Below are positions 1-6,269 of a stretch of 8,682 bases of DNA, piece after piece. Under the pieces are notes generated by a model. That model was not told where the DNA came from. It made no database searches and saw only the letters and a program-made list of their open reading frames with translations. Positions within the stretch are counted from its first letter, which is position 1. The number at the start of each line of letters is the position of its first letter. The position numbers and the translations under genes are program-made. Source of the stretch: an uncultured Rubritalea sp. (GTDB lineage Bacteria > Verrucomicrobiota > Verrucomicrobiia > Verrucomicrobiales > Akkermansiaceae); the NCBI GenBank assembly GCA_937951395.1, contig CALFBV010000108.1, forward strand, positions 1 through 8,682, given 5' to 3'.

Positions 1-1
1 C

Positions 2-175
2 TGCGTCCCCACAGGAGATAGCGATGCTATCCAAGAAAAACTAGAACTCATGATCAGTGATCCAGACAAACTCACCGAAATGGGAAAAGCTGGCAGAAAA
101 CACGTAGAGCAGCACTACACCAACGAGCGTGAAGCTAGACAACTCTATGAATTTTTCAAAACCTTGCAAAAATAA
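2..175 (+). CDS. Glycosyltransferase (GT4-like), C-terminal fragment
   Basis: This is the 3' end of a gene that begins before the window; 57 residues and a TAA stop are visible. The fragment reads VPTGDSDAIQEKLELMISD, then DPDKLTEMGKAGRKHVEQHY, and ends EFFKTLQK. A V-P-x-G-D segment, a helix with a D-P stretch, then M-G-x-x-G-R-x-x-V and a terminal helix is the usual C-terminal end of GT-B-fold glycosyltransferases of family GT4. Such enzymes move a sugar from a nucleotide-sugar to a lipid or glycan acceptor on the cytoplasmic face of the membrane. The donor and acceptor sites lie upstream and cannot be seen, so the substrate is unknown. The convergent MsbA-like exporter next door fits a role in envelope glycolipid or polysaccharide synthesis, but that link is inference from position only. 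Confidence 0.8.
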   Translation, partial: CVPTGDSDAIQEKLELMISDPDKLTEMGKAGRKHVEQHYTNEREARQLYEFFKTLQK

Positions 176-265
176 TGCTCTATCATTATAGCTGAACCCA
201 GTGCGTTACGTCTCGTTCTTATAGAAATAGTCCCTGTGAGCTCAATCACTTCTACCTCAATAATT
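176..265. other. Convergent intergenic gap, no clear terminator
   Basis: This 90-base gap lies between the 3' ends of the glycosyltransferase and the ABC exporter. I looked for a stable stem followed by a T-tract on either strand and found none. There are only short palindromes such as TGAGCTCA near 236-243 and an AT-rich stretch near 261-271. A minus-strand reading frame crosses the gap and enters the exporter's 3' end, but it has no family features and is treated as chance. Confidence 0.5.
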
Positions 266-2044
266 TTAAATTTGCTTGTCATAGAGCCCCTTATAGATCT
301 CACAGGTTTTGTAAATCTCATCGTGAGGTCCATCTGCTACTATTTTACCTCCATCTGGTGTCTTAGCAAAGACGAGTATCCTGTCTGCATCTCGGATAGT
401 ACTGAATCTATGGGCGATGATGAACGTCGTTCTTCCCTCGCTCAGAGTCTTAAGCTCTCTTTGAATCTGAGCTTCACTATCACTGTCTAGTGCGCTTGTT
501 GCCTCGTCTAAAATCAGTATCGGAGCATCCTTTAGAAAGGCTCTAGCAATGGCTACCCGTTGTTTTTGCCCACCAGAAAGCCCCTCACCTCGCTCGCCAA
601 GCTCCGTCTCATATCCTTGCGGCATTCCTGTGATAAAGTCATGCGCACTAGCATTTCTCGCAGCATTCTCTATTTCCTCCTGGCTAGCACCTGGCTTGCC
701 GATAAGTATGTTCTCTGCGATAGAGCCTCTAAATAGCAAAGGCTGCTGGCTAACTAACGCAATGTTCTTACGCAGGTCTGATTTAAGCATATCGTTCACA
801 TTGCGCCCATCCACTTTCACCTCTCCTTTTTGGACTTCAAAGAACCTAGGAATAAGCGAAATAAAGGTAGACTTCCCCGCACCACTTTCACCTACTAGAG
901 CAATGGTTTCACCTGCTTTGACACTAACGTTGACATCATTTAGTATCACATTCTCTCCATAGCTAAATTGGCAGTTTTCCAGTGTTACTGCCCCACTCGC
1001 CTCTCCAAATCGCTGAGCACCCTGCTTGTCTAAAATCTCATCTTTACTGTGTAAAATAAACTCTAAACGATCGAGTGCTGCTTCACCCTCCCTGATCATA
1101 GAGCTAAGGTTTCCAAGCTTCTTGATCGGATCATACGCGGCATAAAGAGCTAACAACACAGGTACGAATTTCCCCAAAGTTAAGCCCTGCTTGGCTCCCA
1201 AATAAATAGCTATACCCACACCAACCGCTGAGACTATTTCCACACTAGGGCTGATCAGAAAACGATATTTCAGCATACCCATATTAAACTTCAAAAACTT
1301 ACCTGTATTCTCCTTCATCTTAGCAACCTGCACTTCCTCCATCATGTAAGCTCGCACTGCGGGCTGTGAAGCTAAGTTTTCAGTCACGATCGCAGAAATA
1401 TCACCCTGCTTAGCTACCATTAAGGATGCCTTTTTTGCCAAGCGCTTTGCCAATGATCTGATAGGGAACACACAGATAGGCACGGTCATCAAGCCTAGCA
1501 ACATCGACTGTACGCTGCTATCATCCCAGCAGAGATAAATCAAAGTAACTATCGAGCCTAATAAAGCTCCCGGTAGCAGCACCATATTAAAAACCACTTT
1601 TGACAGTACTTGCTGCATCAACGACGTATCCCCCATCACGCGGCTCACCAGGTCACCACCCTTCTGCTTGCCATGAAAACCTAGAGACAAATACTGTAAG
1701 CGCCTAAAAACATCCACCCGGATACTCTCCAGCACTCGTAAACCTACATAATTTAACATCAGCTTGCTCACATACCCACAAACACCACTCACCACAAAGA
1801 TCAACGGCATCATCAAACAAGCTACTAACAAAATATTTCCCCCTCCTATATACTCCAACCACCACGATGCCGCTTGAGTCCTACCCGTCTCCTCATCAGC
1901 AAAAATAACTGGAAACACATGTTTCATCATCAATGGTAATCCCGCGCTCATCGCAGCCCCACCGATCAATCCAGCGATAATCCCGATGATCAGCTTGGCC
2001 TTGACCGGCTTTAAGTAGTGAAAATATGGTTTGAATCTCTTCAT
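266..2044 (-). CDS. MsbA-like ABC exporter (fused TMD-NBD)
   Basis: This is a 592-residue half-transporter that should act as a homodimer in the inner membrane. The family flips lipids such as lipid A precursors, or exports drugs or peptides. Residues about 1-315 form the exporter membrane domain, with hydrophobic segments near 17-42, 71-92, 150-173, 179-196, 264-284 and 291-306. The ATPase domain follows, with an aromatic A-loop residue (Y362), Walker A GESGAGKST (385-393), a Q-loop in VSQQPLL (about 433), signature LSGGQKQR (489-496), Walker B ILILDE (509-514), D-loop SALD and switch histidine H545. All catalytic residues are present, so it should be active. The length matches MsbA (about 580). 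I chose ATG at 2044, preceded by TGGGA at suitable distance; an in-frame GTG at 2056 would add four residues and is a possible alternative. The adjacent glycosyltransferase supports a glycolipid substrate, but sequence alone cannot separate MsbA from drug exporters. Confidence 0.9.
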   Translation of the reverse strand: MKRFKPYFHYLKPVKAKLIIGIIAGLIGGAAMSAGLPLMMKHVFPVIFADEETGRTQAASWWLEYIGGGNILLVACLMMPLIFVVSGVCGYVSKLMLNYVGLRVLESIRVDVFRRLQYLSLGFHGKQKGGDLVSRVMGDTSLMQQVLSKVVFNMVLLPGALLGSIVTLIYLCWDDSSVQSMLLGLMTVPICVFPIRSLAKRLAKKASLMVAKQGDISAIVTENLASQPAVRAYMMEEVQVAKMKENTGKFLKFNMGMLKYRFLISPSVEIVSAVGVGIAIYLGAKQGLTLGKFVPVLLALYAAYDPIKKLGNLSSMIREGEAALDRLEFILHSKDEILDKQGAQRFGEASGAVTLENCQFSYGENVILNDVNVSVKAGETIALVGESGAGKSTFISLIPRFFEVQKGEVKVDGRNVNDMLKSDLRKNIALVSQQPLLFRGSIAENILIGKPGASQEEIENAARNASAHDFITGMPQGYETELGERGEGLSGGQKQRVAIARAFLKDAPILILDEATSALDSDSEAQIQRELKTLSEGRTTFIIAHRFSTIRDADRILVFAKTPDGGKIVADGPHDEIYKTCEIYKGLYDKQI

Positions 2045-2259
2045 TTTTGTTCCCACACAGCATCTATCCCCAGAAAGATTTCTGCAAGCCTTTAAAATAT
2101 TGAAATACCCACCTATTTTAGGCGTATTGATCTAAGATATTTCTATTTCTCAACAAATTATTTATTTATCTTCTCGTCATAGATAAATCCAAGGCTCAAC
2201 ATCGCTAAATCAGAAATAAGACCTCTTAGAAAATTTCACATATAGAACCAACATACACA
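2045..2259. promoter_or_regulatory. Divergent regulatory region between exporter and moxR
   Basis: This AT-rich gap of about 215 bases separates two divergently transcribed units and must hold both promoters. No full sigma-70 promoter with good -35 and -10 boxes stands out. Partial matches are TATAGA at 2241-2246 (plus strand), which would give a very short moxR leader, and TAAAAT on the minus strand at 2115-2120 for the exporter; neither has a convincing -35. The start of moxR has no Shine-Dalgarno sequence. A perfect inverted repeat at 2164-2188 is listed separately. Confidence 0.5.
2164..2188. repeat. Perfect 8-bp inverted repeat (candidate operator)
   Basis: ATTTATCT at 2164-2171 is matched exactly by AGATAAAT at 2181-2188, with a 9-base spacer. 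The arm and spacer geometry would suit a dimeric repressor or activator site between the two divergent genes. The arms are AT-rich, so an RNA hairpin here would be weak, and no T-tract follows it, which argues against a terminator. A chance match in AT-rich DNA remains possible. Confidence 0.35.
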
Positions 2260-3303
2260 ATGGAAACAGTCACAGAAGCAGCTACTACGCCAGAAACAAG
2301 CACTACAGATACGAACAGCCTCCCAGCAGATGACGTAGCCGCCATCGATGCACTAGGTCAGTCTTATGAAGCATTCAAATCTGAGATAGCCAAGGTCATC
2401 ATCGGTCAGGAAGAAGTAGTGGAGCAGCTAGCCATCTGTCTCTTCGCCCGTGGTCATGCCCTCCTCATGGGTGTCCCAGGTCTAGCCAAGACCCTACTCG
2501 TCTCCTCAGTAGCTGAGACTCTTAAGCTCTCATTCAACCGCATCCAGTTCACCCCAGACCTCATGCCCTCAGACATCACGGGAACAGACATCATTCAAGA
2601 AGACGAGAATGGTCACCGTGCTTTCAAATTTATCAAGGGACCTATTTTCTCAAACTTACTACTCGCCGATGAAATAAACCGTGCGCCAGCTAAGACACAG
2701 GCAGCTATGCTAGAGGCGATGCAGGAGCGACACGTCACAGCTCTCGGAACTAAGTATGACCTCACCCCACCATTCTTCGTCCTCGCTACGCAGAACCCAG
2801 TGGAGCAGGAAGGAACTTACCCGCTTCCAGAAGCTCAGCTAGACCGCTTTATGTTCCTTATCAACGTAGACTACCCTTCTGCTGAGGAAGAAAAGCGTAT
2901 CGCCCGTGAGACTACAGGTGCTACAAGATCCGCGCTTAAGACCGTTCTCACTGGCGAAGAAGTCATTAAATACCAAGAACTCGTCCGCCGCGTCCCTGTG
3001 CCTGATCATATTTATGACTTCGCTGTAGAGATCGTCCGCAAGACCCGTCCTGATCTAGATACCACTCCAGACTGGGTTAAGCAAAACGTGAGCTGGGGAG
3101 CGGGTCCGCGTGCGGTTCAGTATCTCATCCTCGGAGCTAAGGCTCGCGCGGCACTTCACGGCTCCTACATGGCTCGCATGGAAGACATCATCGCAGTCGC
3201 AGCACCAGTACTAGGACACCGTGTGCTTACAAATTTCGCAGCAGAATCACAAGGCATGACATCGAATAAAGTGGTAGAGCGTCTAGCGCAGGAAATGAGA
3301 TAG
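2260..3303 (+). CDS. MoxR-family AAA+ ATPase
   Basis: This is a 347-residue cytoplasmic AAA+ ATPase of the MoxR family, chaperone-like machines that use ATP to mature or load cofactors into partner proteins, often with VWA-domain partners. Residues 1-30 are a Thr/Ala/acidic-rich, probably disordered tail. The core has the family opening VIIGQEEVVEQL (47-58), Walker A GVPGLAKT (71-78), Walker B LLADEIN (134-140), sensor 1 in ATQNP (N179), the MoxR-typical EQEGTYPLPEAQLDRF (182-197) with likely arginine finger R196, and sensor 2 GAGPRA (280-285). The length is usual for the family, with the C-terminal lid domain included. It is the first gene of a four-gene operon, and the next gene starts 43 bases after its stop. 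The ATG at 2260 lacks a Shine-Dalgarno sequence, but no later start would keep the tail, and the core begins only near residue 35, so the exact start is slightly uncertain. The client protein is unknown. Confidence 0.95.
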   Translation: METVTEAATTPETSTTDTNSLPADDVAAIDALGQSYEAFKSEIAKVIIGQEEVVEQLAICLFARGHALLMGVPGLAKTLLVSSVAETLKLSFNRIQFTPDLMPSDITGTDIIQEDENGHRAFKFIKGPIFSNLLLADEINRAPAKTQAAMLEAMQERHVTALGTKYDLTPPFFVLATQNPVEQEGTYPLPEAQLDRFMFLINVDYPSAEEEKRIARETTGATRSALKTVLTGEEVIKYQELVRRVPVPDHIYDFAVEIVRKTRPDLDTTPDWVKQNVSWGAGPRAVQYLILGAKARAALHGSYMARMEDIIAVAAPVLGHRVLTNFAAESQGMTSNKVVERLAQEMR

Positions 3304-3317
3304 AGCTATACTTGTCA

Positions 3318-3337
3318 GAGTTATTTTTAGCTAACTC
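3318..3337 (+). repeat. Small inverted repeat before the DUF58 start
   Basis: GAGTTA at 3318-3323 is matched by TAACTC at 3332-3337 with an 8-base spacer, inside the 43-base gap between moxR and the DUF58 gene. It ends 9 bases before the ATG, where a ribosome binding site would normally lie, and no Shine-Dalgarno sequence is present there. The stem is only six pairs, mostly A-T, and the T-run lies in the loop rather than after the stem, so it is not a classical terminator. It might modulate translation or mark an RNA processing site, or it may be chance. Confidence 0.25.
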
Positions 3338-3346
3338 ATTAACCAA

Positions 3347-4243
3347 ATGGATTATTCTTTCATAGATCATCAGGTCATGGCCCGTCTCGGCGCTATCCCT
3401 ATCGAGGCTCGCCAGCCAATGCTCGGAAATGCCGCAGGTCGTCACCGTTCACCTCTGCGGGGATCATCCGTGGAATTTGCGGAATACCGTAAATACGTGC
3501 AAGGTGATGACACCAGACGACTAGACTGGAAGGCATATGCCCGATCTGATAGATACTATATCAAGGAATTCGAAGCGGACACAAACCTCCGGGCCTACAT
3601 GTTTGTCGACACCAGTGGCTCAATGAATTTCAGCTTCGAGTCTGAGACGAAAATCGAATACGCCCGCAAGCTCGCAGCCACCCTCGCCTACCTAACAGTG
3701 GATCAAGGAGATGCCGCCGGGCTATCACTCTGCAACGAGAAGACCCATCTCGAAATGCCTCCGCGCAGGAAGGCATCCCACATCCAGAATATTTTCAAGA
3801 ACCTCGATGAGATCGATCCGAAGGCTGAAACCGGACTCGTGCAGGGACTCCATGACATCGCAGAGAAAATTGGTTCTCGTGCGATGATCGTCGTATTTTC
3901 AGATTTCTTCTGTGATCTTGATGAACTCAAAGACGCGCTCCAACACCTCCGCCACAAGAAGCATGATGTCACACTCTTCCACCTCATGGATCCACAGGAA
4001 ATCGCCTTTGACTTCGAGCGTCCGCACCGTTTCGTAGATATGGAGGACAACACCTCAGTCGTAGCCGAGCCTAACATCATCGCGGATGAATACCGCGCAG
4101 CAGTACAGGAATTTCTCAGTGAGATCAAGACCACCGCATTTGACGCCAACGTCGCGTATCGCCTCGTCACCACAGATGAGAACTACGAGGACGTCCTCTC
4201 AGAGTTTCTCCTAGATCGCGTGCCGAAGGGAGGAAAGAAGTAA
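3347..4243 (+). CDS. DUF58 protein with VWA-like domain (MoxR partner)
   Basis: This 298-residue protein belongs to the DUF58 family, which is almost always encoded next to MoxR. The family hallmark is at 53-76: DDTRRLDWKAYARSD followed by YYIKEFEAD. It runs straight into a von Willebrand A fold with an intact MIDAS metal motif, DTSGS (D88, S90, S92). Other likely metal-site residues are T162 in the ETGL stretch and D186 in VVFSDFF. There are no membrane helices or signal peptide, so this is the short soluble form, unlike many DUF58 proteins that carry two N-terminal helices. Its expected role is a cytoplasmic adaptor linking MoxR to a client; that role is inferred from the family. The ATG at 3347 begins the conserved part (MDYSFIDHQVMARL) and lacks a Shine-Dalgarno sequence. 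The stop TAA abuts the next gene's ATG, so the two are probably translationally coupled. Confidence 0.93.
   Translation: MDYSFIDHQVMARLGAIPIEARQPMLGNAAGRHRSPLRGSSVEFAEYRKYVQGDDTRRLDWKAYARSDRYYIKEFEADTNLRAYMFVDTSGSMNFSFESETKIEYARKLAATLAYLTVDQGDAAGLSLCNEKTHLEMPPRRKASHIQNIFKNLDEIDPKAETGLVQGLHDIAEKIGSRAMIVVFSDFFCDLDELKDALQHLRHKKHDVTLFHLMDPQEIAFDFERPHRFVDMEDNTSVVAEPNIIADEYRAAVQEFLSEIKTTAFDANVAYRLVTTDENYEDVLSEFLLDRVPKGGKK
4228..4233 (+). promoter_or_regulatory. Strong Shine-Dalgarno for the BatA-type gene
   Basis: GGGAGG lies 10 bases before the ATG at 4244 and is embedded in the last codons of the DUF58 gene, where it encodes part of the KGGKK tail. It is the only strong ribosome binding site in the operon; the other three genes lack one. 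It supports the start at 4244 and coupling across the TAAATG junction. Confidence 0.7.
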
Positions 4244-6253
4244 ATGTCATTCCTTAACCAACCTATCCTCTGGGCGCTGTTCGCAGCTGCCATCCCAGTC
4301 ATTATTCACCTACTGAATAGACGTAGACACCGCACGGTAAAATGGGCCGCCATGTCCTTCATTCTCAAAGCAACGAGAGAATCTAGAGGTAAGAAAAAGC
4401 TCAAGCATCTAGTCATTCTTACAGCCAGAACACTTGCCGTAGCCGCTCTCATTTTCGCCGTTGCTCAGCCACTAATAGGTGGACTACTAGGCTGGGGTGG
4501 GTCTAAACTAGACACCGTAGTTCTCGTCCTAGACCGCTCACTCTCGATGGAGACTGAGACCGGCACTGAAGGACTCTCCAAGCGCGAGCAAGCCATCAAG
4601 CAAGTGATGCAGACGCTCAATGAAATGGGCAACCCCAACCTCATCCTAGTGGACTCCGCCAGCGGAACCCTCGCCGAGGTCAATCCCATCGACACGCTCA
4701 ATCAACTTTCCATCACAGCAGCCACCGATACCAAGTCCAACATTCCAGATCTCATCGAAAAAGCCTCTAACCACATCCAAAATAACCAAACTGGACAAAC
4801 TGAGATCTGGGTCGCATCAGATCTCCAGAGCAATGACTGGCAACCAAATTCATCTCGCTGGGAAAGCATCCGCTCAGGTCTAGAAAACCTTAAGCAGAAG
4901 CCTAAACTCCGCATTCTTTCACTAACAGAAACTCAGTCAGACAATGCTTCCATCAATATTAAAACAATCAAACGTCGTGATAACCTCCTCATTCTCGACT
5001 TCGAAATCACCCGCACCGATGACACCAGAGAAGCTCTCATCAATGTTGCATTTAATCTCAATGGCAAGAACGCCATCAACAAAGAATACACAGTAGATGG
5101 ACAGTCCACTTCTCTCCAAGAAGAAATCGTGCTACCGCGAAACATCATCAATGGTCACGGCTATCTCTCTCTTTCTCCAGATGGCAACAACCGTGACAAC
5201 ACCGCTTTTTTTGCCTACAGTGAGGCCATTCCAGCACACACTATCATCGTTTCCGAAGGTGGTGACGCCATCCAGTATCTTGATAAATCTTCTGCCCTAC
5301 CAGGCTTCGACCATCAGAGCTCTGAGATCATCTCACCGCATCAGCTCAGCTCATCCATTTTATCGAAAGCCTCTCTCGTCATCTGGAAGGCAACACTCCC
5401 TGATGCAGACAAAGCAGAAATCCTAAACAGCTTCATAAAAGATGGTGGCTCGGCAGCCTTCTTCCCATCAGAAGACGAATCAGAAAATGAATTTCTCGGT
5501 ATAAGCTGGGGAGAAATCCAGTCCGCACCGCGAGGACAATACTACATCATATCAGACTGGAACCAAAACGACGGTCCGCAAAGCAACTATAGTAACGGTG
5601 AGCCCGTCCCAATGGAAACTCTCCGCACAATCAAACGCAGACCAATCCGTGGCGACATCTCATCTCTTGCAGACTGGGATGATAGCTCCACCATGCTCGG
5701 CAGAGTGATCCACGGTAAAGGCTCCGCCATCTTTCTCGGCACACTCCCTGAGCTGCGCTGGTCAGACCTAGAAATAGGCTCCATTTCCGTGCCAATCATC
5801 CAGAACTTAGTCAATCGCGGTAACAAGAGGTTTGGCTCCGCATTCTTCTCCGAGACTGGTCGCCACACACCACTTGCGAAAAAAGAAGCGGATATGATTG
5901 TGGTCACAGACAACTCTAAAGTAAACGCTGCCTTCGATAACTCAGCTATAAAAAGCACCCCACTTTACCTAGCGGGAGTGAAGCGCATCAATGAGCGCGT
6001 GATCGCCACGAATCGCCCTGCAGAAGAAGACAGCTGGGGACAGCTCGATGAGCCAGAGCTGGCAGCTATTTTAAAAGGCTCCAACTATTCCCTATTTAAA
6101 AATAGCGGCAGTGAAGACACATCACTCACGCAGCAAATCTGGCAAGCATTCCTCATTGCAGCCCTCGTATTTCTCATCATCGAAGCCCTGCTTTGTCTCA
6201 ACAAAAAATCAGTCAAACTCCCTCCCAAAAAGACAAGCGCCTCACAAGCATAG
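4244..6253 (+). CDS. BatA-domain membrane protein with VWA and GATase-like regions
   Basis: This 669-residue inner-membrane protein begins with a classic BatA (aerotolerance regulator N-terminal) domain, residues 1-80: a helix near 6-24, a very basic loop around NRRRHRTVKW, and a second helix near 56-79. A VWA domain follows, with MIDAS DRSLS (D97, S99, S101), a T-D-x-K-S-N segment at 161-166 and ASDLQ (D193). Residues about 235-325 look like a beta-sandwich. Residues about 330-525 resemble a glutamine-amidotransferase-like Rossmann fold, ending in GKGSAIFLGTLPELRW (491-506). A C-terminal helix (about 633-652) leads to a lysine-rich tail. The positive-inside rule puts the body in the periplasm and the loop and tail in the cytoplasm. 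No GxCxG-type nucleophile is seen, so enzymatic activity is unlikely. Classical BatA proteins are about half this size, so this is the long form seen in the PVC group. The molecular function is unknown; involvement with MoxR/DUF58 is inferred from the operon. Confidence 0.88.
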   Translation: MSFLNQPILWALFAAAIPVIIHLLNRRRHRTVKWAAMSFILKATRESRGKKKLKHLVILTARTLAVAALIFAVAQPLIGGLLGWGGSKLDTVVLVLDRSLSMETETGTEGLSKREQAIKQVMQTLNEMGNPNLILVDSASGTLAEVNPIDTLNQLSITAATDTKSNIPDLIEKASNHIQNNQTGQTEIWVASDLQSNDWQPNSSRWESIRSGLENLKQKPKLRILSLTETQSDNASINIKTIKRRDNLLILDFEITRTDDTREALINVAFNLNGKNAINKEYTVDGQSTSLQEEIVLPRNIINGHGYLSLSPDGNNRDNTAFFAYSEAIPAHTIIVSEGGDAIQYLDKSSALPGFDHQSSEIISPHQLSSSILSKASLVIWKATLPDADKAEILNSFIKDGGSAAFFPSEDESENEFLGISWGEIQSAPRGQYYIISDWNQNDGPQSNYSNGEPVPMETLRTIKRRPIRGDISSLADWDDSSTMLGRVIHGKGSAIFLGTLPELRWSDLEIGSISVPIIQNLVNRGNKRFGSAFFSETGRHTPLAKKEADMIVVTDNSKVNAAFDNSAIKSTPLYLAGVKRINERVIATNRPAEEDSWGQLDEPELAAILKGSNYSLFKNSGSEDTSLTQQIWQAFLIAALVFLIIEALLCLNKKSVKLPPKKTSASQA

Positions 6254-6269
6254 TAATCACTCACTATAA

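Noticed and set aside
236..271. Short palindromes (TGAGCTCA and an AATTTTAAATT-like stretch) as a terminator between convergent genes
   Set aside because: The stems are too short or purely A-T and are not followed by a T-tract.
145..333. Minus-strand open frame of 62 codons crossing the gap and the exporter's 3' end
   Set aside because: It overlaps the exporter in another frame, has no recognisable motif and no clear start signal.
549..962. Plus-strand open frame of 137 codons opposite the exporter ATPase domain
   Set aside because: It is antisense to the Walker A to signature region of a clearly real gene; its Ser/Pro/Leu-rich composition is that of a complementary-strand shadow.
2127..2155. 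TTGATC as a -35 box of a moxR promoter
   Set aside because: At a 17-base spacing the -10 position reads TCAACA, a poor match, so no promoter was called there.
3703..4173. Minus-strand open frame of 156 codons opposite the DUF58 gene
   Set aside because: It lies wholly within the conserved VWA part of DUF58 on the other strand, with Ser/Arg-rich shadow composition.
5587..5958. Minus-strand open frame of 123 codons inside the BatA-type gene
   Set aside because: It is antisense to a continuous, motif-bearing gene, and no family features were seen.
4244..6253. Functional glutamine amidotransferase or VWA-linked hydrolase activity
   Set aside because: No Cys in a nucleophile-elbow context was visible; only the fold-level resemblance is supported.
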